Source of the DNA: Maritimibacter alkaliphilus HTCC2654
Lineage (GTDB): Bacteria > Pseudomonadota > Alphaproteobacteria > Rhodobacterales > Rhodobacteraceae
DNA length: 64,000 bases
NCBI RefSeq assembly: GCF_000152805.1
Contig: NZ_CH902578.1
Span: 1-64,000, forward strand
Direction of reading: 5' to 3'
Of the stretch, positions 47,726 through 56,905 are shown in pieces (within the stretch, counting starts at the first letter, position 1; each line of letters starts with the position of its first letter). The notes beneath the pieces are model-generated. The model did not search any database. It was not told where the DNA came from and saw nothing but the letters and a program-made list of their open reading frames with translations. A program made the translations under genes and the position numbers.

Positions 47726-48727
47726 TCAGTGGCGGGTCGTCTGCGTTTTGCGCCAGGCGCCGGGGCTGGTGCCCATGCGGGTCGCGAAGAGGCGGCCGAA
47801 ATGGGACGGGTCGCGAAAGCCCGCGTCGGCGGCAAGCGTCGCGATCGGCAGGTGCGCGCGGGCCGGATCGGCGAGCAGGCGGCGCGCGGTGGCGAGCCGG
47901 GTGTCGGTGAGCAGGTCCGAGAACGTATCGCCGGTCTGCGCGAGAGCGCGCTGGATCGCGCGGGGGGTGAGGGCGGTGGCATCGGCGCAGGCGGCGAGGT
48001 CGAAATCGGGGTCGCAGGCGCGGCGGCTCAGGGCGGTGAGGATGCGGGCGCGGTGGGTGGCGGCACGGGTGGCCGGGGCAGCGTCGTCCGGTGTCATGGC
48101 CTCGACGGTCAGGTCGAGCAGGATGGATTGCAGCCGTTCGGCGCGCGCGGGCGCGCCTTGCGTGAGGGCCGCGAGCAGGGCGGCCGCGCTGTCCGCCGCC
48201 AGTGCGCCGAGGGCGGGGTTCAGCGACAGGGCCTTTGGCCGCCCGTCGAAGCGCGTGCGGCGCTCGGACAACCGGGCGTCCAGCGCCGGTTTCGGCACCA
48301 TGAGCGAGGCGACGGCGAGGTCGGGGGCCTCGTCATGACGTAGCTCCATCGCCTCGGAGGTGAACAGCCCGAGATCGCCGCGCTGGAGCGCGATTTCGCC
48401 ACCGTTCTGACGGATGCGGCAGACGCCGGTGAGTTGCAGGTTGAGGTAATAGCATTCGGCGGGCGACGCGGCGAGCTCCCGCGCGCCCTTGGTCACCGTG
48501 TGGGCGGTGGCGCGGACATGGTTCAGAACGGCGCCGCCCACGTCGTGCGAGGCGATGGCGAAGCGGAAGCCCGCGTGCCGGTCGCGCCCCAGTTCGGCGG
48601 CGAGCGGCATGAAGGCCGCGCAGACCCCCTCGCGGTAATAGGCGAAGGCGTCGCGCGCACCGACGTCGCGCCAGTCCCACCGGCGCGGTCCGTCGCCTGT
48701 GGCACAGGTTTCGTCGCGTGTGTCCAT
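47726..48727 (-). CDS. AraC-family transcriptional regulator
   Basis: 333 residues from the ATG at 48727 (ribosome binding site GGAGGAA). The N-terminal 200 residues form a cupin-like AraC-binding domain with NLQLTGVCRIRQNGGEIALQRGDLGLF. The C-terminal double helix-turn-helix includes DLAACADATALTPRAIQRALAQTGDTFSDLLTDTRLATARRLLAD and the closing GFRDPSHFGRLFATRMGTSPGAWR. It is divergent, with an 88-bp gap, from an alpha/beta hydrolase that it may control. The inducer is unknown. Confidence 0.88.
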   Translation of the reverse strand: MDTRDETCATGDGPRRWDWRDVGARDAFAYYREGVCAAFMPLAAELGRDRHAGFRFAIASHDVGGAVLNHVRATAHTVTKGARELAASPAECYYLNLQLTGVCRIRQNGGEIALQRGDLGLFTSEAMELRHDEAPDLAVASLMVPKPALDARLSERRTRFDGRPKALSLNPALGALAADSAAALLAALTQGAPARAERLQSILLDLTVEAMTPDDAAPATRAATHRARILTALSRRACDPDFDLAACADATALTPRAIQRALAQTGDTFSDLLTDTRLATARRLLADPARAHLPIATLAADAGFRDPSHFGRLFATRMGTSPGAWRKTQTTRH

Positions 48728-48815
48728 GGTCGTGGTTCCTCCTCCCACGTAGGGTCATGCTGCGCCGAACGGGGCTGCGACGCAAGCGCGGCCCGGATCA
48801 TCAAGGGAGGACGAT

Positions 48816-49541
48816 ATGGCGGTATATGTTTTGGTTCACGGGGCCTGGCACACGGGCGATCTGCTGGAGCCGGTGGCGGCCCCGATCCGCGCGGCGGGGC
48901 ACGAGGTGCATCTGCCGACGATTGCCGGGAACCTGCCCGGAGGGTCCAAGGACGTGGGGCTGGACGCGGCGATCGGGTCGATCGTGGACTATCTCGACGA
49001 GCACGATCTGCGCGATGTCGTGCTTCTGGGTCACAGCTATGGCGGGATGGTCATCACCGGGGTGGCGGACCGGGTGCCCGAGCGGCTTCGGCGGCTGGTC
49101 TACTGGAACGCCTTCGTGCCGAACGACGGCGAATGCCTGAACGACATGGTGCCGCCGCATTACGTGGCGCTGTTCGATGGGGTGTCGCAGGCCAGCGCGG
49201 ACAACACCGTGATGCTGCCCTTTCCGATCTGGCGCGAAGCGTTCATCAACGATGCGGACCTCGCGCGGGCGGAAGAGACCTTCGCGATGCTGAACCCGCA
49301 TCCCTATGCCACCTTCACCGACGCGATCTCGCTTTCGAAGAACCCGGCCGAGATGGAGATCGGCAAATCCTACGTGCTCTGCGTCGAGGATACGGCGCTG
49401 CCGCATTCGATGCCGTGGCACCCGCGTCTGTCGGAAAAGCTGGGACTGTTCCGGCTGGTGACCACCGGCGGCTCGCACGAGGCCTGTTTCACCGATCCCG
49501 AGGGGCTGGCGGACGCGATCCTGCGGGCCGGGCGGGACTGA
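48816..49541 (+). CDS. Alpha/beta hydrolase
   Basis: 241 residues. The N-terminal YVLVHGAWHTGD carries the oxyanion HG motif, GHSYGG (about 73-78) holds the nucleophile Ser, and the C-terminal TGGSHEACF holds the catalytic His. This pattern is that of small esterases near salicylate-esterase/MenH relatives. The start follows GGGAGGACGAT. Substrate is unknown; the divergent AraC gene is its likely regulator. A 9-bp GC-rich hairpin (49552-49583) follows the stop and may end the transcript. Confidence 0.85.
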   Translation: MAVYVLVHGAWHTGDLLEPVAAPIRAAGHEVHLPTIAGNLPGGSKDVGLDAAIGSIVDYLDEHDLRDVVLLGHSYGGMVITGVADRVPERLRRLVYWNAFVPNDGECLNDMVPPHYVALFDGVSQASADNTVMLPFPIWREAFINDADLARAEETFAMLNPHPYATFTDAISLSKNPAEMEIGKSYVLCVEDTALPHSMPWHPRLSEKLGLFRLVTTGGSHEACFTDPEGLADAILRAGRD

Positions 49542-49694
49542 TCCGAGCGGCGGGGGCGCGGGGGCCGGACCTCTCGCGCCCCCACGATACTATAGGTCCG
49601 AAGGGGGCAGCCCGGTTTGGCGGGCCGGACGGCGTTGCAATTACGGGTCCGGGGCGTGCAAGGTTGGGGCGTTCCATCCGCGAAAGGAAACCCC

Positions 49695-50735
49695 ATGCGT
49701 TATCGCCGGCTCGGCCACAGCGGCCTTTTCGTTTCCGAGCTGTGTCTCGGCACCATGACCTTCGGCGGGTCCAACGATATGTGGGGCCAGATCGGACAGC
49801 TCGGTCAGGACGGGGCCGATGCGCTGGTCAGGACCGCGCATGAAGCGGGGGTGAATTTCTATGACACCGCCAATGTCTATGCCAGGGGCCGGTCCGAAGA
49901 AATCCTCGGGCAAGCGATCCGCAACCTCGGCGTGCCGCGCGAGGAGGTGGTGATCGCCACCAAGGTGCATGGTCAGATGGGCGAAGGGCCGAATGCGCGC
50001 GGGGCGTCGCGGGGCCATATCCTCGATCAGGTCAAGGCGAGCCTCGGACGGCTTGAGATGGACCATATCGACCTTTACCAGTTGCATGGCGTCGATCCGG
50101 CGACCCCGGTCGAGGAGACGCTGGAGGCGCTGGACATGCTCGTGCGCCATGGGCATGTGCGTTATGTCGGCGTGTCGAATTGGGCGGCCTGGCAGATCAC
50201 GCAGGCCGTGGGGGTGGCCGAGGCGCGCAGGCTCGCGCCCATCGTGTCGCTTCAGGCCTATTACACGCTGGCCGGGCGCGATCTGGAACGGGAAATCGTG
50301 CCCGCGCTTCAGGCGATGAACGTGGGGCTCATGGTGTGGAGCCCGCTGGCGGGCGGGTTCCTGTCGGGCAAGTTCGACCGGGACGGCAAGACGGCGGAAG
50401 GTCGGCGGGCCAGTTTCGACTTTCCCCCCATCGACAAGGACCGCGCCTATGATGCGATCGAGGTCATGCGCGGGATCGCCGAGGCCAAGGGCTGCACCGT
50501 GGCGCAGGTCGCGCTTGCGTGGCTGTTGCATCAGCCGGTGGTGACCAGCGTTCTGGTCGGGGCCAAGCGGGTGGAGCAGTTGACCGACAACCTTGGCGCG
50601 GTGGATGTCGAGCTGAGCGGCGACGATTTGGATGCGCTGGGCAAGGTGACGGAGCTGCCGATGGAATACCCGCACTGGATGATCGCGCAGCAGTCGGCCT
50701 ATCGCCGGGGCCTCATCGAGGACGAATACCGATAG
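49695..50735 (+). CDS. Aldo/keto reductase, YghZ/tas-like
   Basis: 346 residues from the ATG at 49695 (GAAAGGAAACC upstream). It has the family N-terminus RYRRLGHSGLFVSELCLGTMTFGG, FYDTANVYARGRSEEILG with the catalytic Tyr, and the C-terminal VLVGAKRVEQLTDNLGA for NADPH. It is related to the AKR-1 group that reduces aldehydes or ketones. No direct link to its neighbours is seen. It is longer than and distinct from the aldo/keto reductase near murC. Confidence 0.87.
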   Translation: MRYRRLGHSGLFVSELCLGTMTFGGSNDMWGQIGQLGQDGADALVRTAHEAGVNFYDTANVYARGRSEEILGQAIRNLGVPREEVVIATKVHGQMGEGPNARGASRGHILDQVKASLGRLEMDHIDLYQLHGVDPATPVEETLEALDMLVRHGHVRYVGVSNWAAWQITQAVGVAEARRLAPIVSLQAYYTLAGRDLEREIVPALQAMNVGLMVWSPLAGGFLSGKFDRDGKTAEGRRASFDFPPIDKDRAYDAIEVMRGIAEAKGCTVAQVALAWLLHQPVVTSVLVGAKRVEQLTDNLGAVDVELSGDDLDALGKVTELPMEYPHWMIAQQSAYRRGLIEDEYR

Positions 50736-50849
50736 GCGGGATCGTGCCCGGCGAGGTGACTGGGGCGCGTGAAAGGCATCGCAGCCTTGATTTTCAGGGC
50801 CCCGGATGGGTATTCTTCGCGCCAAAGGGACAGTGACGAAGGTTTCTCC

Positions 50850-51434
50850 ATGCGTGTGATCCGGTGGACGGGAACGGTGGCGTTGGTGGTCGCGGCGGCG
50901 ACCGTTTCGGGATGCGCCAAGCGCAACACCACGTCTTTCAGCACGAAAGACCACGAATGCATGGCGCGCGCGATGTATTTCGAGTCGAACCGGTCGAGCC
51001 GGGACGGCATGGTGGCGGTCGGCAGCGTTGTGATGAACCGGGTCGCGTCCGACGCGTTCCCGAACGATGTCTGCGGCGTGGTCGGCCAGCGGGGCCAGTT
51101 CGCGCCGGGGGTGATGACCAAGAAGATGACCGAGGAAGCCTCGGTCGCGCGGGTGTCCGAGGCGGCCTCATCCGTGCTTGGCGGCGAACGGCATCCCAAC
51201 GTCGCCAACGCCCGCTTCTTCCACGCGCAGTATTACCGCGCGAACTACAACAACATGCATTACGTCGCCTCGGCGGGGGGGAACGCGTTTTATGAAAAAC
51301 GTGATCCATCGCTGGTCACGCAGCCCACGCCGCTCGCCAATGTCGAGGGGCTGACGGGCGGCGGCGAAACCTATGTCGCGATGAACGCCCCGCGTGAGCG
51401 CAAGGGCCTTCTGGGTCGCCTGTTCGGGCGGTAG
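50850..51434 (+). CDS. SleB-type cell-wall hydrolase, lipoprotein
   Basis: 194 residues from the ATG at 50850. A short signal ends in VSGC, so Cys22 is probably lipid-modified. The hydrolase-2 domain has CMARAMYFESNRSSRDGMVAVGSVVMNRV with the catalytic Glu, then NVANARFFHAQYYR. Such enzymes cut peptidoglycan in the periplasm. The C-terminus ends in a basic tail. It overlaps the following GST gene by about 41 nt if that gene starts at 51394. Confidence 0.85.
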   Translation: MRVIRWTGTVALVVAAATVSGCAKRNTTSFSTKDHECMARAMYFESNRSSRDGMVAVGSVVMNRVASDAFPNDVCGVVGQRGQFAPGVMTKKMTEEASVARVSEAASSVLGGERHPNVANARFFHAQYYRANYNNMHYVASAGGNAFYEKRDPSLVTQPTPLANVEGLTGGGETYVAMNAPRERKGLLGRLFGR

Positions 51435-52458
51435 GCGCGTCATCTCGGGCGGCAGGATCACGGACAATTCGGTCGAAGAGGACCAGTCGGGCGCTGCCGA
51501 GCGCCGGGCCGGGGGCGAATTCGTGCGTGGGGTCAGCGGATTTCGCCATGCCATCGGCGATGCGGCGTTTCCGGCCGAACCCGGTCGCTATCATCTGTTC
51601 GTCGCGCTCAACTGCCCGTGGTGTCACCGGGTCGTGCTGGCGCGCAGCGTTCTGGGCCTGACCGGCGCGATCAGCATGGACATCGCCTTTCCCAACCGGA
51701 CCGAGGAGGATGATCCTGACGGCGGTGGCCTGTGGGAGTTCGCGCCGCGCCGGGTGGCGAGCCTGACGGGGGCGACGCTGCCGGAATGCACGGCTGAGAC
51801 CGGGACCGGGCGGGGTCTGCGGTTGGCCAAGGACATCTACCGCGCCGAAGGGTCCGAGGAGCAGTCGCTGCCGCTGCTCTACGACAAGCGCGCGGGCCGG
51901 ATCGTGAACAACGAGAGCGCCGAGATCCTGCGCATGTTGAACGCGCAGGCCGGGCCGCTCGGCGCATCGGATGCGCCGGACCTCTATCCCGAGGGTTTGG
52001 CGGATGAGATCGACGCGCTGAATGCCGACATATACGCCGCGATCAACAACGGGGCCTACAAGGCCGGGTTTTCGTCGGATCAGGCGGTCTATGCCGAGGC
52101 GTTCAGGGCATATTTCGACATGCTGGCGACGCTTGACGCGCGGCTGTCGGACGGGCGTGCATTCCTGACGGGCGATCGGTTCACCGAGGCCGATCTGCGG
52201 CTTTTCCCGACGCTGTTTCGGCACGATCCGGTCTATTACCTGCGGATGAAACTGAACGGTGCGCGCATCCTCGACTATCCGCATCTGTGGCGCTGGCTGT
52301 GCCGGGTTCACGCACTTCCGGGCGTGGCCGAGGCCGGGTCGCTAACCCATTGCCGTCAGGGCTATTTCGGGCGCTCGTGGAACCGCACCGTGCCGCTTGG
52401 GCCGTTCGCGCCGATGCCCTATCCCGAGGCCTACGCGCACCCGGAGCTCGCCCGTTAA
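51394..52458 (+). CDS. Xi-class glutathione transferase (glutathionyl-hydroquinone reductase)
   Basis: 354 residues at most. The catalytic motif NCPWCHR sits in the thioredoxin-like part, preceded by EPGRYHLFVALNCPWC; the helical C-terminus includes FLTGDRFTEADLRLFPTLFRHDPVYY. These match xi-class enzymes that reduce glutathionyl-hydroquinones. The start is unsure: GTG at 51394 overlaps the SleB gene, and no clear site lies closer. The final segment is typical of the group (LPGVAEAGSLTHCRQGYF). It is tail to tail with the MFS gene (4-nt overlap). Confidence 0.85.
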   Translation: MSARAFWVACSGGRRVISGGRITDNSVEEDQSGAAERRAGGEFVRGVSGFRHAIGDAAFPAEPGRYHLFVALNCPWCHRVVLARSVLGLTGAISMDIAFPNRTEEDDPDGGGLWEFAPRRVASLTGATLPECTAETGTGRGLRLAKDIYRAEGSEEQSLPLLYDKRAGRIVNNESAEILRMLNAQAGPLGASDAPDLYPEGLADEIDALNADIYAAINNGAYKAGFSSDQAVYAEAFRAYFDMLATLDARLSDGRAFLTGDRFTEADLRLFPTLFRHDPVYYLRMKLNGARILDYPHLWRWLCRVHALPGVAEAGSLTHCRQGYFGRSWNRTVPLGPFAPMPYPEAYAHPELAR

Positions 52459-53711
52459 CTGCGCGTGTCGAGGATGCGTCGGGGCATGATGAGGACCAGC
52501 GCGATGGCGAGGATCTTGAGCGCACAGGGCAAAAGCGCGTAGCTCATGTTGAGCGCGGCGAGCGCGTCGGCGCTGTTCGTCTCGCCCGGCTCGTAGCCCG
52601 CGCTTTGCAGGAACGGCAGAACGACTCCGGCGGCGATGGCGAGCGTGGCCTTGGTCGAGAAGTTCCACAGCCCGAACGCCTGACCCGCCTGCCGCCCCGC
52701 GCGTTGCAGGTTGGCGGCGAAGAGCGCGGACAGGATCACCATGTCCGCGCCCAGCGCGACACCGGAGGCCAGACAGATGAGCGCGAAGGCCGCCGTCGCG
52801 CCTTCGGGCAACAGGAACGCGCCGATGAAACTGACGATGGCCAGCGTCATGGACACGGGCAGCACCCGGCGCGCGCCGAGGCGTTGCGTGATGCGGCTCC
52901 AGAACGGGGCGCTGACGCCTGCGGCCACGAAGAAGAGGATGAGGAAGGGGCCGGCCATGGCGGGCAGCGCCAGCCGATCCTCGACGAAGAACAGGAACAG
53001 GGTCGAGGTGACGGCGACCGGCAGGTTGTTGACGAAGGCGAGCGCGAGGAGCCAGCCTGCGCCAGACCCGATGATGCCGGACCAGTCGAGGCGCATGTTT
53101 TTTGGTTGCGCCTTGGCCCAGAGCGGTGCCGAGACGAGAAGGGCGGCGAGGGCGAGGAGCGCGATGGCGATGCCGAAGGGGGCATAGCCCTGATCGGCAT
53201 CCGAGAATCCGGCGAGCAGCGTCGGACCCGCCGCGCCGAGCGTGACGCCGATCAGCACCCCCATTTCGCGCACGCCCGACAGGTTGAGTTGCTCGTTCGG
53301 GCTGGCGTTCGCGGCGAAGGTCGCGCTCTGGCCGTAAAGCAGGATGGTGCCGAGGCTGTAGCCGGTGAAGGTCACCAAGAGGCCCGCCACCAGCCAAAGC
53401 GCCACGGGGCCGATGGGCGCGATGGCGAAGACCATGAGGCTGCCGACCGAAAGAGCGATCAGCCCCGCGCTCGCCAGCCGTGCGATGCGGTGCGAATAGC
53501 GGTCGGTCATCCAGCCCAGAAGCGGGTCTTGGAGGAAGTCGACCATGCGGATCGCAAGCAGGATGGTGCCGACCTGCCCGAGGGTCAGGCCCAGGCGCGA
53601 CGCCGCGAAGCTGGGCAGATGGATGTAGATCGGGATCGACGCCGTGGCGAGCGCCATGGCGAGAAAACCGACGCGCCAGTAATCGCGGGTGGGGGAGAGG
53701 GTGCGGGCCAA
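52455..53711 (-). CDS. MFS transporter, GPH/melibiose-carrier type
   Basis: About 418 residues with twelve membrane helices. The loop RMVDFLQDPLLGWMTDRYSHR after the second helix is the MFS signature D-R-x-x-x-R. The GPH group usually moves sugars or glycosides with a cation; the substrate is not known. A start at TTG 53711 is the best fit; the frame is open back to 53876, but those residues look like translated control region. It is divergent from satD, and the shared gap carries the repeats listed below. Confidence 0.8.
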   Translation of the reverse strand: MARTLSPTRDYWRVGFLAMALATASIPIYIHLPSFAASRLGLTLGQVGTILLAIRMVDFLQDPLLGWMTDRYSHRIARLASAGLIALSVGSLMVFAIAPIGPVALWLVAGLLVTFTGYSLGTILLYGQSATFAANASPNEQLNLSGVREMGVLIGVTLGAAGPTLLAGFSDADQGYAPFGIAIALLALAALLVSAPLWAKAQPKNMRLDWSGIIGSGAGWLLALAFVNNLPVAVTSTLFLFFVEDRLALPAMAGPFLILFFVAAGVSAPFWSRITQRLGARRVLPVSMTLAIVSFIGAFLLPEGATAAFALICLASGVALGADMVILSALFAANLQRAGRQAGQAFGLWNFSTKATLAIAAGVVLPFLQSAGYEPGETNSADALAALNMSYALLPCALKILAIALVLIMPRRILDTRS

Positions 53712-53802
53712 GGATCTGCTCTCGTCGTTGCGTGTGGCTGTTACGGTGAACCGCCGGGGATGGATCGGTCGGGCGGCGTGGCCTGCGCGATGGTCCGAAA
53801 TC

Positions 53803-53852
53803 GGGTCAATTTCATTATTGACCCAAAATTGGTTACATTGCAGAATTGACCC
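53803..53852. promoter_or_regulatory. Operator-like GGGTCAAT/ATTGACCC repeats over the satD promoter
   Basis: GGGTCAAT (53803-53810) and ATTGACCC (53817-53824) form a perfect inverted repeat with a 6-bp spacer. A third ATTGACCC lies at 53845-53852. TTGACC at 53818-53823 with CAGAAT at 53841-53846 (17-bp spacing) makes a good promoter for satD. The repeats therefore cover its -35, -10 and start point. No ribosome binding site precedes the ATG at 53857, so the message is nearly leaderless. The gap is also shared with the MFS gene. Confidence 0.55.
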
Positions 53853-53856
53853 AATT

Positions 53857-54516
53857 ATGGAAAACGACGCCGACATATATGCCGTGGTGATGGGCGATCT
53901 GGTGCGCAGCGAAGCCGCGCCCGCACCGGAGGCGCTTCACGCCGCCTTCAACGCGGCCGTCGAGGCCGCGAATGCGCGGGCCGCGGACGCCATCGTTTCG
54001 CCTCTGACCATCACGCTTGGGGACGAGTTCCAGGGGCTGCTCGGGTCGCTGGCCGAAGCCGCGCGGCTGGCGCGCCACCTGCGCTTCACGCTCATGGCCA
54101 AGGGGATCGACTGCCGTTTCGTCATCGGGCAGGCGCGGATCGAGACTCCGGTGAACCGCGAAAAGGCGTGGAACATGATGGGGCCGGGGCTGGCACGGGC
54201 GCGCGAGACGCTGGACGAAAAGAAACAGGGGCTGACCTATCGCTTCACGCTGTTGGAGGAGGCGATGACCGAACGGTTGCTGGAGGCCATCGGCGCGGGC
54301 CTTGCCGTCATCGAACGCGACTGGACCGACCGGCAGCGCGAAGACATCGAGGCGCTGCTCGACGGGCAAACGGTCGAGGAAATCGCCGGGCGGCGTGGCG
54401 TGACGGTGCATTCGGTCTATAAGGTGCGCAGCGCGGGCGACTATGACGCCTACACGATGCAATGGGCGGCGGTCGAGGCCGCGCTGGACGCCATCGACGG
54501 GGAGGGCACGGCATGA
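53857..54516 (+). CDS. SatD-family protein with C-terminal helix-turn-helix
   Basis: 219 residues. The N-terminal MGDLVRS and TITLGDEFQGLLG strands match SatD, a family named from the acid-tolerance locus of Streptococcus, with no settled biochemical role. The C-terminus (about 157-195: DRQREDIEALLDGQTVEEIAGRRGVTVHSVYKVRS) is a clear helix-turn-helix, so it could bind DNA and its own operator. The start follows the third ATTGACCC by 4 nt. It overlaps the next gene by 4 nt. Confidence 0.82.
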   Translation: MENDADIYAVVMGDLVRSEAAPAPEALHAAFNAAVEAANARAADAIVSPLTITLGDEFQGLLGSLAEAARLARHLRFTLMAKGIDCRFVIGQARIETPVNREKAWNMMGPGLARARETLDEKKQGLTYRFTLLEEAMTERLLEAIGAGLAVIERDWTDRQREDIEALLDGQTVEEIAGRRGVTVHSVYKVRSAGDYDAYTMQWAAVEAALDAIDGEGTA

Positions 54517-54950
54517 TCGACATCCTGCACGGGGCGGCCTATTCTCTCGTCGCGCTGGTCTTGTTGAGCTGGGGCGGAAACCTTGCCTGTCGCTGGCTTC
54601 TGAGACTGACGGGGCTGAAACCCGTGGCGGCGGACGCGCCCGCGACACCGGAGGGCGAGGCCGACACGGCCCGCGCAGGCCGGGTGATCGGGTCGCTCGA
54701 AAGGCTCATAATGGCGGGCGGCGTGCTGATCCAGCGGTGGGAAATCCTCGCCGCCGTGATCGCGCTGAAATCCGTGTCGCGGTTCAAGGAACTGAACGAC
54801 AAGACCTTCGCGGAATACTTTCTCGTCGGCTCGCTGTGCAGCCTGTTCTGGACGATCCTCGTCGCGGTGGCATGGCTTGGCTACGACGCCACGCTGGGTG
54901 TCGGACTGCGCGCGAAGCTTTTGATCTTGCTCGGAATTTCGGCGGGCTAG
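54513..54950 (+). CDS. Membrane protein of unknown function, satD partner
   Basis: 145 residues from the ATG at 54513, coupled to satD by ATGA. About three membrane segments are visible: near 7-30 (AAYSLVALVLLSWGGNLACRWLL), near 60-85 and near 107-125 (LVGSLCSLFWTILVAVAWLGY). A conserved-looking cytoplasmic block LKSVSRFKELNDKTFAEYFLVGS lies between. I know that satD genes often sit beside small membrane proteins such as DUF3307, but I cannot assign this one. A shared role is inferred from coupling only. Confidence 0.6.
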   Translation: MIDILHGAAYSLVALVLLSWGGNLACRWLLRLTGLKPVAADAPATPEGEADTARAGRVIGSLERLIMAGGVLIQRWEILAAVIALKSVSRFKELNDKTFAEYFLVGSLCSLFWTILVAVAWLGYDATLGVGLRAKLLILLGISAG

Positions 54951-54957
54951 GCCGGGG

Positions 54958-56565
54958 TCAAAGCCCCAGCTTGGCCGCCACGATCTCGTTCACCGCCTTG
55001 GGGTTGGCCTTGCCGCCCGTGGCCTTCATCACCTGACCCACGAACCAGCCTGCGAGTTTCGGGTTCTGCTTGGCCTTTTCGACCTGTTCGGGGTTGGCCG
55101 CGATTACCTCGTCCACCGCCGTTTCAATGGCGCCGGTGTCGGTGACCTGCTTCATGCCTTCGGTTTCCACGATCTCTTCCGGGTCGCGGTCCTGCGTATA
55201 GGCGATTTCGAACACGTCCTTGCCGATCTTGCCGGAAATGTCGCCCTTCTTGATGAGCGCGACGATCTGGCCAAGGCGGGCCGGGCTGATCGGGCTGTCG
55301 GCGATGTCGCGGTCGTCTTTCTTCAGGCGGCCGAACAGCTCGTTGATGACCCAGTTGGCAGAAAGCTTCCCCAAATCTCTTGATTGGATTGACTCAAAAT
55401 CGCCAACAGGTTTGTCGGACGTAGTGGCGTAAACTGGCGAAAGGGGCAATTCGTCGAGCTTACCGATAGTAGAGCCGACGACCTCTTCGAAGAAGCTCGC
55501 GTTGGTGGTGTCCGCCGTCAGCACGCCCGCATCGTATTCGGACAGGCCGAAGTCCTTGACGAACCGCGCCTTTTTCTCGTCCGGCAGCTCGGGAAGCGTG
55601 GCTTTGATCCCATCGACCCAGGCCTGTTCGATCTCGAGCGGCAGAAGGTCGGGGCAGGGGAAGTAGCGGTAATCATGCGCCTCTTCCTTGGACCGCATGG
55701 AGCGGGTCTCGTTCTTGTCCGGGTCGTAAAGCCTGGTTTCCTGCACAACCTCGCCCCCGTCCTCGACAATGGCGATCTGGCGGCGGGCCTCATAGTCGAT
55801 GGCGGCCTGAATGAAGCGCATGGAGTTCATGTTCTTGATCTCGCAGCGCGTGCCGAGATGGCTGAAGTCCTGCGTTTCCATGTATTTTTCATACTGACCG
55901 GGGCGGCAGACCGACACGTTCACGTCGGCCCGCAGATTGCCGTTCTGCATGTTGCCGTCGCAGGTGCCCAAATAGCGCAGGATCTGGCGCAGCTTGGTGA
56001 CATAGGCCGCCGCCTCTTCCGGGCCGCGGATGTCGGGGCGGCTGACGATCTCCATCAGCGCGACGCCGGTGCGGTTCAAGTCCACGAAGGACATCGAGGG
56101 GTCCATGTCGTGAATCGACTTGCCCGCGTCCTGCTCCAGATGGATGCGCTCGATGCGCACGCGGCGGGCGATGCCCGGTCCCATGTCGACGATGATTTCG
56201 CCCTCGCCCACGATCGGGTGGTAAAGCTGCGAAATCTGGTAGCCCTGCGGCAGGTCGGGATAGAAGTAGTTCTTGCGGTCGAAGGCGGAGAACAGGTTGA
56301 TTTCGGCCTTGAGGCCCAGACCCGTGCGCACCGCCTGTTCGACGCAGAATTCGTTGATGACCGGCAGCATCCCCGGCATGGCGGCATCCACGAAGGCGAC
56401 GTTGGCGTTGGGTTCCGCGCCGAATTGCGTGGAGGCGCCCGAGAACAGCTTGGCCTTGGACGACACCTGCGCGTGCACCTCCATCCCGATGACGAGTTCC
56501 CAGTCCTCGCGCGCACCGGCGATGACGGTGGGTTTCGGGGTCTCGAAGGCAAGATGGTCGAGCAT
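54958..56565 (-). CDS. gatB: GatB, Asp-tRNA(Asn)/Glu-tRNA(Gln) amidotransferase subunit B, with an insertion
   Basis: 535 residues, about 30 more than most. The amidotransferase core has [39 protein letters not shown] and [27 protein letters not shown]; the C-terminal YqeY-like tail includes [22 protein letters not shown]. It makes Gln-tRNA and/or Asn-tRNA with GatA and GatC. An extra 34-codon block (55372-55473) lies just before the conserved [16 protein letters not shown]; its codons (ACT, AAA, TCA, CAA, AGA, TTT) are unlike the rest of the gene. The frame stays open, so the enzyme is probably active. Confidence 0.95.
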   Translation of the reverse strand: MLDHLAFETPKPTVIAGAREDWELVIGMEVHAQVSSKAKLFSGASTQFGAEPNANVAFVDAAMPGMLPVINEFCVEQAVRTGLGLKAEINLFSAFDRKNYFYPDLPQGYQISQLYHPIVGEGEIIVDMGPGIARRVRIERIHLEQDAGKSIHDMDPSMSFVDLNRTGVALMEIVSRPDIRGPEEAAAYVTKLRQILRYLGTCDGNMQNGNLRADVNVSVCRPGQYEKYMETQDFSHLGTRCEIKNMNSMRFIQAAIDYEARRQIAIVEDGGEVVQETRLYDPDKNETRSMRSKEEAHDYRYFPCPDLLPLEIEQAWVDGIKATLPELPDEKKARFVKDFGLSEYDAGVLTADTTNASFFEEVVGSTIGKLDELPLSPVYATTSDKPVGDFESIQSRDLGKLSANWVINELFGRLKKDDRDIADSPISPARLGQIVALIKKGDISGKIGKDVFEIAYTQDRDPEEIVETEGMKQVTDTGAIETAVDEVIAANPEQVEKAKQNPKLAGWFVGQVMKATGGKANPKAVNEIVAAKLGL

Positions 56566-56905
56566 TGCAGGCTCCTAAAACGGTCTATCGACGCCTTCTA
56601 GGACAGGGGCGGGGCGGAGACAAGTTCGGCTTGCCGCCGCATAGGTAAAGGGGGGCGGCGCGCGCCGGGACACGGAGAGAATCGGGGGTCTGCGTGGTTC
56701 GCCGCGCTCGCGCAAAGGTAAACCGTCCGTGAAATCGAATGGGTCAGTTTAGGGGTCGATTGTGGCGAAATCCCCATATCTGGGGGTCTTCCACAAGTGG
56801 AGCGGCGGGAATCTGCCCATTTCCCGTGCAGTCATGGAACCCGGATTGCTGGAACCGCCCAAATCGCGTTTCTCGCGGGAGCCGAAACAATGGACGGAAA
56901 GTTAC
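56566..56905. other. 340-bp gap upstream of the lytic transglycosylase
   Basis: No gene is evident. A small hairpin, CCCCA/TGGGG with a TATC loop, lies at 56772-56785. No clear promoter pair was found by eye. The stretch presumably carries the promoters of gatB (minus) and of the transglycosylase-like gene (plus). Confidence 0.5.

Noticed and set aside
53712-53876. N-terminal extension of the MFS carrier to 53876
   Set aside because: It would run through the repeats and satD promoter, and the residues do not look like a carrier N-terminus.
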